A stretch of DNA of 11,343 bases from Candidatus Caccousia avistercoris (GTDB taxonomy: Bacteria; Bacillota; Clostridia; Oscillospirales; Acutalibacteraceae). This document shows, piece by piece, positions 1 to 5,251 of this stretch; positions within the stretch are counted from its first letter, which is position 1, and every line of letters begins with the position of its first letter. A program made the position numbers and the translations under genes. The DNA lies in assembly GCA_018715025.1 (NCBI GenBank), contig DVMK01000136.1:1-11343 (forward strand), written 5' to 3'. The notes beneath the pieces are model-generated. The model did not search any database, had not been told where the DNA came from, and worked only from the letters and a program-made list of their open reading frames with translations.

Positions 1-122
1 AGCACCCGCTCTTTCGTTTCGTTGCTGAATGTGATTTTATCGCTGTTGTTTAATATCAGGGATACGGTCGCCTGAGAGACCCCTGCAAGCTCCGCGACGT
101 CCTGCGAAGTGGCCTTCTTCAT
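1..122 (-). CDS. LacI-family transcriptional regulator, N-terminus (partial, runs off left edge)
   Basis: The minus strand from ATG at 122 reads 40 complete codons to the window edge. The visible part is a LacI/GalR helix-turn-helix: residues 4-14 (ATSQDVAELAG) and 15-25 (VSQATVSLILN) are the two helices, and NETKERV at 35-40 starts the third. The effector-binding domain and C-terminus lie outside the window. The start is supported by AAAGGAG at 134-140 (11 nt upstream) and by a strong promoter at 159-186. The gene diverges from the kinase operon, and its own promoter carries a perfect palindrome, so it is probably autoregulated. Family knowledge: such proteins repress sugar operons and release DNA when a sugar or sugar phosphate binds. 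The effector is unknown here. The helix 2 sequence TVSLILN differs from the commoner TVSRVLN, but both forms occur in the family. Confidence 0.93.
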   Translation of the reverse strand, partial: MKKATSQDVAELAGVSQATVSLILNNSDKITFSNETKERV

Positions 123-143
123 ATAAATAAACGCTCCTTTATT

Positions 144-164
144 TATAATATTACTAATATTATA
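144..164. promoter_or_regulatory. Operator O1: 21-bp perfect palindrome over the regulator promoter
   Basis: This is a 10-bp perfect inverted repeat around a central C at 154, with core AATATTACTAATATT. It overlaps the -10 box and predicted start site of the regulator promoter. It matches the locus 12-mer ATTACTAATAAT at 11 of 12 positions (150-161). Its position fits an autoregulatory site for the adjacent LacI-type protein. Binding by that protein is inferred. Confidence 0.8.
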
Positions 165-186
165 TCAGAAAAAACCGGCAAGTCAA
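159..186 (-). promoter_or_regulatory. Sigma-A promoter of the lacI-type regulator gene
   Basis: On the minus strand TTGACT (186-181) is followed after 16 bp by TATAAT (164-159), a perfect -10 box. Transcription should start near 152, about 30 nt before the ATG at 122. The -10 box lies inside the 144-164 palindrome, so a bound repressor would block polymerase directly. Confidence 0.8.
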
Positions 187-225
187 ATGGTTGTGAAAGA
201 AGCTGGGAAAATCTTTTCAGATCTC

Positions 226-254
226 TTGACATTGCTCTGTGAGTCAGATATACT
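226..254 (+). promoter_or_regulatory. Sigma-A promoter of the kinase/aldolase/dehydrogenase operon
   Basis: TTGACA (226-231), a 17-bp spacer and TATACT (249-254) make a near-consensus promoter. The start site should fall near 261, giving a leader of about 67 nt before the ATG at 328. Operator O2 (278-302) lies about 17 nt downstream of the start, a usual place for a LacI-family roadblock. Confidence 0.82.
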
Positions 255-277
255 TGAAATACAATATTATTTATATT

Positions 278-302
278 TAAATATTATTACTAATAATATT
301 TA
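278..302. promoter_or_regulatory. Operator O2: 25-bp perfect palindrome in the kinase operon leader
   Basis: There are 12 bp of perfect dyad on each side of a central C at 290, with core ATTATTACTAATAAT. It contains the exact 12-mer ATTACTAATAAT (286-297), also present at 10819-10830 and 11032-11043. It lies just downstream of the predicted start site of the plus-strand operon. Its centre is 136 bp from that of O1. Confidence 0.82.
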
Positions 303-327
303 CAAAAAGGAAAGCGGTGCAGTAGGA

Positions 328-1338
328 ATGGAAAAGGGCAGAAACAACAGAAATTCCGAAGAGCGCAGGCCGATTTTGGCGCTGGGCGAGCTGCTTGTGG
401 ACCTTATTCCCGGGCGTGAGGGAATGCGCATTGAGGATGCCGGGCCTGTGGTCAAAACGGCCAGCGGGTCGGCGGGCATTTTCGCCTGTGCGGCCACGCT
501 GCTGGGGGGGCGCGGCGGCTTTATTGGAAAAGTGGGGCGCGACAGCCTCAGCCGTATGGCGGCCGGCACGCTGCGCAGCCAGGGAGTGGATCTTTCCCGT
601 TTGATTGTTTCGGATGAGGGGCAGATGGGCCTCGCTTTTCTGGAGTACCTTCCAGAGGGGCGCAATTACCAGTATTACCGGAAAAACTCGGTGGGCAGCC
701 TGCTGCGGGCCAGCGAGCTGGACGCTGCGTACATCGGCGGCGCTTACGCGGTGCATTTCCCCGGCATGCTGCTGGAGCTGACGGAGGAGATGAGAGGCGC
801 GTGCCAGCGCCTTGTGGAAATTGCCCGGAAAAATGGAATACTGGTTTCCTTCGACCCGAATATCCGCCGGGAGCTTTCCTCGGATTCGGCCGCCCTGGAG
901 AGGATGCTGTGGGCGGTGCGCCATGCGGATGTGGTGGCGCCCACCCTGAGCGAGGGGCAGGCGATTACAGGGGAAACGACCATAGGCGGCGTGCTGCGGG
1001 CGCTGCACGCCATGGGGCCGCAGGTGGTGGCCCTGACGCGGGACAAAGACGGCGCGGTGCTGAGCCGCGGCGGCCAGGTGGCTGTGGCTGCGGGGATTGA
1101 CGAGGAGCCTGTGGATCCCACCGGCGCAGGCGACACGCTTGCTGCGGCGCTGTGCGTGGGCCTGCAGGAGGACATGCCGCTGGAGCGTCTGGCGGCCTTC
1201 TGCAACTGTGCGGGTACGCTGGTCATTACGAAAAAGGGCGCCATCGGCATGGCGCTTCCCAGACGGGAACAGGTGGACGCCATGGTAGAGTCCGGCGTGT
1301 GCCAGGTGGAGTGCATGCCGCTGGAAAGCATAGCGTGA
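328..1338 (+). CDS. PfkB-family carbohydrate kinase (2-keto-3-deoxygluconate kinase or fructokinase-like)
   Basis: This 336-residue cytoplasmic ribokinase-fold kinase should transfer phosphate from ATP to a sugar or sugar acid. Visible motifs are the strand-1 start ILALGELLVDLIP (16-28), the PfkB signature 1 region GGFIGKVGRDSLS (63-75), FDPNIR (175-180), as in fructokinases and KDG kinases, and signature 2 DPTGAGDT (263-270) with catalytic base D269. Length is normal for the family. I chose the ATG at 328 because the frame upstream of it runs through the promoter and operator, while the family fold begins at residue 16. The ribosome site (AAAGGAA, 305-311) is weak and far from the start. It is the first gene of a three-gene operon; 68 nt separate it from the aldolase. 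The neighbouring HpaI-type aldolase makes a keto-deoxy sugar acid a plausible substrate, but a fructokinase or phosphosugar-kinase role is equally open. Confidence 0.88.
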   Translation: MEKGRNNRNSEERRPILALGELLVDLIPGREGMRIEDAGPVVKTASGSAGIFACAATLLGGRGGFIGKVGRDSLSRMAAGTLRSQGVDLSRLIVSDEGQMGLAFLEYLPEGRNYQYYRKNSVGSLLRASELDAAYIGGAYAVHFPGMLLELTEEMRGACQRLVEIARKNGILVSFDPNIRRELSSDSAALERMLWAVRHADVVAPTLSEGQAITGETTIGGVLRALHAMGPQVVALTRDKDGAVLSRGGQVAVAAGIDEEPVDPTGAGDTLAAALCVGLQEDMPLERLAAFCNCAGTLVITKKGAIGMALPRREQVDAMVESGVCQVECMPLESIA

Positions 1339-1406
1339 CAGGAAGCCCTCGGAAGAAGGGAAAACCGCGGGCGGGCAGCTGCCTGCCGGGAAGGGAGAAA
1401 AGAGAA

Positions 1407-2180
1407 ATGGCATTGCTGAAGGAACGCCTGAAAAACGGCGAACAGGTGCTGGGCACCATGGTAACTACGTTTGCCAGCCCCGATATGGCTAAGATCCTGC
1501 AAAATTGCGGGTTCGATTTCTTTATTGTAGACTGCGAGCACGGCTCGTTTACCACCCGGGAGGTGGCAAACATGATTGCCGTGGCCCGGGGCGTGGGGAT
1601 GCCCGCCCTGGTGCGTATTCCAGAAATGCGCCGGGAGCACGCGCTGAAATTTATGGAGATGGGGGCGTCCGGGCTGCTGCTGCCCAACACAGAAACAGCC
1701 GGGCAGGCGAGCATGCTGGCAGACTGCGCCAAATACGCGCCCATGGGGCACCGGGGCGTTTCGCTTTCGCGCCCGCATACGGATTTCAAAAAGGTAGATG
1801 GCCGGGAATATATGCGCCGCGCCAACGAGGAAACGATCCTGATGTGCCAGATCGAATCCCGCAGGGGCGTGGAAAATATCGAGGAGATCATGGCGGTGGA
1901 GGGGATCGACGTGGGCTTCATCGGCCCCAACGACATGACGCAGGATTACGGCATTCTGAACCAGTTTGACAACCCGGAAATCGTGGCCGCCTTTGAACGG
2001 GTCATGGCGGCGGCGCAGAAAAACGGGAAATGGTCCGGCGTGCATTTCGGTTCGGCCGGGCCGCTGAAGCCGTGGATCGACCGGGGGATGCAGATAAACC
2101 TGTGGAACAGCGACAGCGGGCTTTTGGCCCTGGGCGCCTCCGCCATGGACGGACTGCGCAGAAAGGAGAAAAAAGCATGA
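1407..2180 (+). CDS. HpcH/HpaI-family class II aldolase (2-keto-3-deoxy acid aldolase type)
   Basis: This 257-residue TIM-barrel, metal-dependent aldolase belongs to the HpaI/RhmA/GarL group, which cleaves 2-keto-3-deoxy (often 4-hydroxy) acids to pyruvate plus an aldehyde. The catalytic and metal residues known from HpaI all have counterparts: D42 and H45 in VDCEHG, R70 in LVRIP, E150 in QIES and D176 in GPNDMT. Length is usual. The ATG at 1407 is preceded by AAGGGAG (1391-1397); the open frame upstream overlaps the kinase and has no family similarity. The stop overlaps the next start (ATGA, 2177-2180), so the dehydrogenase is translationally coupled to it. The substrate is not predictable from sequence. 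The neighbouring dehydrogenase suggests that the aldehyde or keto product is a short hydroxy or oxo acid, such as tartronate semialdehyde, glyoxylate or hydroxypyruvate. Confidence 0.9.
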   Translation: MALLKERLKNGEQVLGTMVTTFASPDMAKILQNCGFDFFIVDCEHGSFTTREVANMIAVARGVGMPALVRIPEMRREHALKFMEMGASGLLLPNTETAGQASMLADCAKYAPMGHRGVSLSRPHTDFKKVDGREYMRRANEETILMCQIESRRGVENIEEIMAVEGIDVGFIGPNDMTQDYGILNQFDNPEIVAAFERVMAAAQKNGKWSGVHFGSAGPLKPWIDRGMQINLWNSDSGLLALGASAMDGLRRKEKKA

Positions 2181-3145
2181 GAATTGTTATTTTGGACGGG
2201 TATACAGAAAATCCGGGAGATCTGAGCTGGGGCGGCTTTGAAGCCCTGGGCCAGGTGACGGTGTATGATCGAACCCCCTCTGCGGACGGGGGCGCGGAAA
2301 TTGTACGGCGGGCCAAGGGGGCCGAGATCCTCATTGTAAACAAAACGCCTTTGTCTGCCAGCACCCTGCAGGCGCTGGCACCAGAGCTGCGCTACATCGG
2401 TGTGCTTGCCACAGGCTACAATGTGGTAGATACCGCCGCGGCCAAGGCGCAGGGCGTGCCCGTGTGCAATATTCCCACCTACGGCACCACGGCGGTGGCG
2501 CAGTTTGTGATGGCGCTTCTGCTGGAGCTGTGCCACCATGTGGGCGACCACAGCCGTTCTGTCAAAGAAGGCGGCTGGAGCCGCTGCCCGGATTTCTGCT
2601 ACTGGAACACCCCGCTCATTGAGCTGGCGGGCAAAACCTTTGGGGTCATTGGCTATGGGCGCATTGGGAAAGCGGCGGCGAAGCTGGCCGCGGCGTTTGG
2701 CATGAACGTGTTGGCCTTCGACAAATTCGCCCAGGAGGACGGCGGCACAGCGCGCCTGGTAACGCTGGACGAGCTTCTGGCTCAAAGCGACGTCATCAGC
2801 TTGCACTGCCCCCTTTTCCCCGACACGCAGGGGATCGTCAATAAGGATACGATTGCCAAAATGAAGGACGGCGTACTGCTCATCAACACCTCCCGCGGCC
2901 CACTGATTGTGGAGGAGGATTTGGCGGTGGCCCTGCGCAGCGGCAAGGTGGCCGGCGCAGGCCTGGATGTGCTGGCGGTGGAACCGGCCAGCCCGGACAA
3001 CCCCCTGCTGCAGGAGGAGAACTGCCTGATAACGCCCCATATTGCCTGGGCGCCCAAGGAAAGCAGACAGCGGCTGATGGACATTGCGGTGGAAAACCTG
3101 AAAGCGTTTCTGGCTGGAACGCCGCAGAATGTGGTGAACAGCTGA
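2177..3145 (+). CDS. D-isomer-specific 2-hydroxyacid dehydrogenase (glycerate dehydrogenase-like)
   Basis: This 322-residue NAD-dependent enzyme of the D-2-hydroxyacid dehydrogenase family interconverts a 2-oxo acid and a D-2-hydroxy acid. The Rossmann motif GYGRIG is at 159-164, with an acidic D182 at the end of the second strand, which favours NAD over NADP. The catalytic triad is present: R240 in NTSRGPL, E269 in LAVEP and H288 in TPHIAW. Length matches HprA-type glycerate/hydroxypyruvate dehydrogenases. The start codon overlaps the aldolase stop by four bases (ATGA) and has AAAGGAG at 2162-2168 upstream. It is the last gene of the operon and is followed 15 nt later by a strong terminator. 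A role in reducing a small oxo acid released by the upstream aldolase is the simplest reading; a lactate- or phosphoglycerate-type role cannot be excluded. Confidence 0.9.
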   Translation: MRIVILDGYTENPGDLSWGGFEALGQVTVYDRTPSADGGAEIVRRAKGAEILIVNKTPLSASTLQALAPELRYIGVLATGYNVVDTAAAKAQGVPVCNIPTYGTTAVAQFVMALLLELCHHVGDHSRSVKEGGWSRCPDFCYWNTPLIELAGKTFGVIGYGRIGKAAAKLAAAFGMNVLAFDKFAQEDGGTARLVTLDELLAQSDVISLHCPLFPDTQGIVNKDTIAKMKDGVLLINTSRGPLIVEEDLAVALRSGKVAGAGLDVLAVEPASPDNPLLQEENCLITPHIAWAPKESRQRLMDIAVENLKAFLAGTPQNVVNS

Positions 3146-3160
3146 AGAACGCAGAGAGAG

Positions 3161-3190
3161 AAAGCGGAGGCCTGCAGCCTCCGCTTTTTT
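3161..3190 (+). terminator. Rho-independent terminator of the plus-strand operon
   Basis: An 11-bp perfect stem (3161-3171 with 3177-3187) with a 5-nt loop CTGCA ends in six T residues at 3185-3190. It starts 15 nt after the dehydrogenase stop codon. Confidence 0.93.
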
Positions 3191-3308
3191 GCGCTTTTCC
3201 GAACCGAATATACGGCGGCTCTCCGATAAAAAGTACGCGTCCGCGTAAATTGTCGTTCGCGTTGCTTTACTTTTCTCTGGGGCGAGACACGCGCAGAAAA
3301 AGAACAAA

Positions 3309-3360
3309 CTCCCTCAGTCACGCCGCGTTGCGGCGCGCCAGCTCCCTCACAGAGGGAGCC
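3309..3360. repeat. Palindromic intergenic repeat, CTCCCTC/GAGGGAG type
   Basis: A CTCCCTC copy (3310-3316) is followed by the small hairpin GCCGC-GTT-GCGGC (3322-3334) and then by the hairpin GCTCCCTC-ACA-GAGGGAGC (3341-3359, 8-bp perfect stem). The arrangement resembles a common dispersed intergenic repeat of Oscillospiraceae-like genomes. Confidence 0.7.
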
Positions 3361-3407
3361 TCAAACGGCCCACCCGTTTCCGGCGAGCCGTACCCCAAAA
3401 ATGCGGA

Positions 3408-3441
3408 GGAACTTTCGCAATCGTAAGATTGCGAGTGTTCC
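3408..3441. repeat. Hairpin, 15-bp near-perfect stem with GTAA loop
   Basis: GGAAC (3408-3412) pairs with GTTCC (3437-3441), and CGCAATC (3416-3422) pairs with GATTGCG (3427-3433). One mismatch and one wobble lie between the two blocks. The loop is GTAA. Confidence 0.75.
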
Positions 3442-3449
3442 TGTAAGGG

Positions 3450-3486
3450 GGCCGGCGTTTAGTGACCCTAAGGGCACAAGCCGGCC
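3450..3486. repeat. Two-tier hairpin, GGCCGGC outer stem
   Basis: The outer arms GGCCGGC (3450-3456) and GCCGGCC (3480-3486) enclose an inner dyad, GTG plus CCC (3462-3468) against GGG plus CAC (3472-3477). Confidence 0.65.
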
Positions 3487-3544
3487 AAGCGCTGAGGGAA
3501 AAGTGAGCGGCGAGGGAGAGGCAGGACAGCCCCGGGGTCGAGGG

Positions 3545-3579
3545 GGCGCCGTGTGCCGGTGGCACACAAACAAGGCGCC
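3545..3579. repeat. Hairpin GTGTGCC/GGCACAC flanked by GGCGCC copies
   Basis: A 7-bp perfect stem (3551-3557 with 3561-3567, loop GGT) is enclosed by GGCGCC at 3545-3550 and 3574-3579. Confidence 0.7.
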
Positions 3580-3622
3580 GACCGGAGCGGCAGCGGAGAC
3601 TCACAGCCCCCGCGAATCTTTG

Positions 3623-3650
3623 CATACTTTCTTTTCGTCAAGAAAGTATG
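3623..3650. repeat. AT-rich hairpin with 11-bp perfect stem
   Basis: CATACTTTCTT (3623-3633) pairs perfectly with AAGAAAGTATG (3640-3650) across the loop TTCGTC. No T tract follows on either strand, so a terminator role is doubtful. Confidence 0.75.
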
Positions 3651-3802
3651 GCCCGCCGCGGCGAGCGGCAAAGTAAAAATTAGATGTAATAAAAGCAAGT
3701 GCATACAAAAAAGCGGGGCAAAGAAAAAGAACAATTTTTAGCGGGGCGGCTGGAGAGGTCTAGTTCCGCGGCCAAGTTTCAGCACGGATTGGGAGTACCC
3801 CG

Positions 3803-3867
3803 CGTGGGGCGGTTGCCGCCCCACGGTCAAACCATAAATTTCCGGGGTACCGCCCCCGAAAATTTAC
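3803..3867. repeat. Two adjacent hairpins, GC-rich then mixed
   Basis: CGTGGGGCGG (3803-3812) pairs with CCGCCCCACG (3816-3825) across loop TTG. It is followed by an imperfect stem of TAAATTT plus CGGGG (3835-3846) against CCCCG plus AAATTTA (about 3853-3866). Confidence 0.7.
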
Positions 3868-3994
3868 GGCTTGCTTTGCTCCGCTGCTTCCTGAGTTTTT
3901 GGATCATCAGGTGTTCCGTTTCCTGCGGAAAACGGCCAAGGCTCTGCCTTTGGAAACCGCCAGGTCTCACCTGCCGGTTCGGTCGGTGCTATTT

Positions 3995-4011
3995 GCATGC
4001 CACTGGCATGC
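3995..4011. repeat. 17-bp perfect palindrome, GCATGCCA-C-TGGCATGC
   Basis: Two 8-bp arms (3995-4002 and 4004-4011) surround a central C. It belongs to the palindrome-rich intergenic stretch. The centre is too tight for an RNA hairpin without opening pairs, so a DNA-level signal or part of a dispersed repeat is as likely. Confidence 0.6.
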
Positions 4012-4075
4012 CGCACCCTTTTGAAAAAGGTGGGCGAAAACTTTACTGTTTTTGAGTTTTTTTCCACAAGCTTCC

Positions 4076-4108
4076 GCGTCCTCGCCCCTGCAGCCAGGGC
4101 GGGGACGC
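4076..4108 (-). other. GC-rich stem-loop just after the minus-strand operon
   Basis: GCGTCCTCGCCC (4076-4087) pairs with GGGCGGGGACGC (4097-4108) over 12 bp with one G-T wobble and a 9-nt loop. It begins 6 nt past the stop codon of the last gene. Its position suggests 3' end formation or mRNA protection. In the minus direction, however, it is followed by GGAAGCTTGTGG and an A run, not a T run, so it is not a canonical intrinsic terminator. Confidence 0.55.
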
Positions 4109-4114
4109 GCTGCG

Positions 4115-5251
4115 TCATACCAACGGCACCACGCGTTTTTGTTCGTAGGATTCCAGCGCTGCGGTCAGCAGGCGGTGGCTCAGGTGCGCCTCGGCCGGGG
4201 TGAAGCAGCCGAAGGGGCAGGGCAGGCCACGAAGCTCGCTGACAAACGCGGCGAACATCTGCAGCAGGGAGTCGGAAAAGCCGAATTCAAAAATGGAACC
4301 GGTAATAACAGGGTACAGCGTTTTCTGCCCAATGACCAGCCTGGCCCAGGCCTGCTCCCGCCCTACGGCCTGCGTGTAGCGGATGGCGTTGGGGTCGTCG
4401 GTGGTAAATTTGGCCGACATGGCAAGGCCGTAAATTTCAAACTCCACCGTGTTGGTACAGCCGGGGGCCATGCGTTTCATTTCCAGCTGCATGGGGAACG
4501 TGTCGTCCGACTCGTTCTGCGCTTCGCACATCAGAATAGCGTTGTCCCATGTTTCGCAGGGAACAGGCGCGCCGGTTTTGTCGGGGCGCGTCCTGACAAT
4601 GTTGGCAAGCTGGGCGCTGACGGTCCGGGGGGAAAATCCCAGGCGGAAGGGGACGTGCATGGTGTGAATGCCCAAATCCCCCATACAGCCGTATTCGCCG
4701 TTGGATTCCCGCATGCGCTTCCAGTTGATGGGCTTGCTCAGGTCCATGTCGGAGGAATGCTTGATGGCGAAGCGGGCCTCAATGATTTTTCCGAACGCTC
4801 CTTCCCGGTACCATCGGATTATCTGCTGCACGGCAGGGTAGAAGGGGAACTCGCTGGCGCACCGCACAAACACCCCGGGCTGCTGGGCCATGGCGGCTTC
4901 AATCTCCTCACAGGCGGCCAGATCCATTCCGAAGGGCTTTTCCCCAATCAGGTGCTTTCCCGCCCGGATCACATCCCCGTACACCTGGGCGTGCAGGTGG
5001 TGGGGGACGGCGCAGTAAACGGCTTCCACCTGGGGGTTGGCCAGCAGCTCGTGGTAATCGCTGTAAAAATATTTGGTGTCCGGCACGCGGCGGAACCAGT
5101 CCAGGTTTTCCTGCGAAAGGTCGCAGGCGGCCAGAATCACAGGGCGGGGCAGGTCGCAGGCCAGGTGCAGCCAGCGCATGGAGGCGCTGGCGAATTCGCG
5201 GCCCATCAGGCCGCAGCCGATGACGCCGAAGCGTACAGGTTCCATGCTCAT
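4115..5251 (-). CDS. Gfo/Idh/MocA-family oxidoreductase
   Basis: This 378-residue NAD(P)-dependent sugar or polyol dehydrogenase typically interconverts a ring hydroxyl and a keto group. The N-terminal Rossmann motif GCGLMG is at 12-17, the family signature EKPFG at 104-108 (catalytic K105), and the active-site D192 and H196 lie in GDLGIHTMH. Length is typical. The ATG at 5251 overlaps the aminotransferase stop (ATGA on the minus strand) and sits behind AAGGAGG inside the upstream gene, so the two are translationally coupled; a second ATG two codons later is possible. It is the last gene of the five-gene operon. Beside an aminotransferase it could reduce or oxidise the carbonyl that the aminotransferase makes or uses, but that coupling is inferred. 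The substrate is unknown. Confidence 0.9.
   Translation of the reverse strand: MSMEPVRFGVIGCGLMGREFASASMRWLHLACDLPRPVILAACDLSQENLDWFRRVPDTKYFYSDYHELLANPQVEAVYCAVPHHLHAQVYGDVIRAGKHLIGEKPFGMDLAACEEIEAAMAQQPGVFVRCASEFPFYPAVQQIIRWYREGAFGKIIEARFAIKHSSDMDLSKPINWKRMRESNGEYGCMGDLGIHTMHVPFRLGFSPRTVSAQLANIVRTRPDKTGAPVPCETWDNAILMCEAQNESDDTFPMQLEMKRMAPGCTNTVEFEIYGLAMSAKFTTDDPNAIRYTQAVGREQAWARLVIGQKTLYPVITGSIFEFGFSDSLLQMFAAFVSELRGLPCPFGCFTPAEAHLSHRLLTAALESYEQKRVVPLV

Larger units (their letters stand above)
123..327. promoter_or_regulatory. Divergent control region between regulator and kinase operon
   Basis: This 205-bp AT-rich stretch holds two divergent promoters (186-159 on minus, 226-254 on plus) and operators O1 and O2. 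The four sites fill most of it. A long open frame that crosses it on the plus strand is not coding. Confidence 0.8.
3191..4114. other. Long non-coding, hairpin-rich intergenic region between convergent operons
   Basis: About 920 bp with no credible gene. The short open frames on both strands lack ribosome sites, recognisable domains and compositional support, and they run through palindromes. The stretch holds at least eight stem-loops, listed separately, and a 13-bp direct repeat AGAAAAAGAACAA at 3295-3307 and 3722-3734. It looks like a mosaic of intergenic palindromic repeats that has accumulated where two operons converge. Family-level knowledge: similar CTCCCTC/GAGGGAG palindromes are scattered between genes in Faecalibacterium-type genomes. 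The link to them is from memory and unverified. Confidence 0.75.

Noticed and set aside
187..327. N-terminal extension of the PfkB kinase from an upstream ATG at 187
   Set aside because: It would place the promoter and operator O2 inside the coding sequence, adds 47 AT-rich residues with no family match, and the PfkB fold starts after the ATG at 328.
1374..1383. GGCAGCTGCC palindrome between kinase and aldolase genes
   Set aside because: A 10-bp GC-rich palindrome is weak and expected by chance in this composition. No T run follows, so there is no reason to call an intercistronic terminator.
277..3321. Minus-strand open frames opposite the plus-strand operon
   Set aside because: They are antisense shadows of the kinase, aldolase and dehydrogenase; their translations are low-complexity and show no domain.
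3347..3734. Short arginine- and proline-rich open frames on both strands in the intergenic region
   Set aside because: They have no ribosome sites or domains, overlap each other, and run through palindromes; they look like chance frames in GC-rich repeat DNA.
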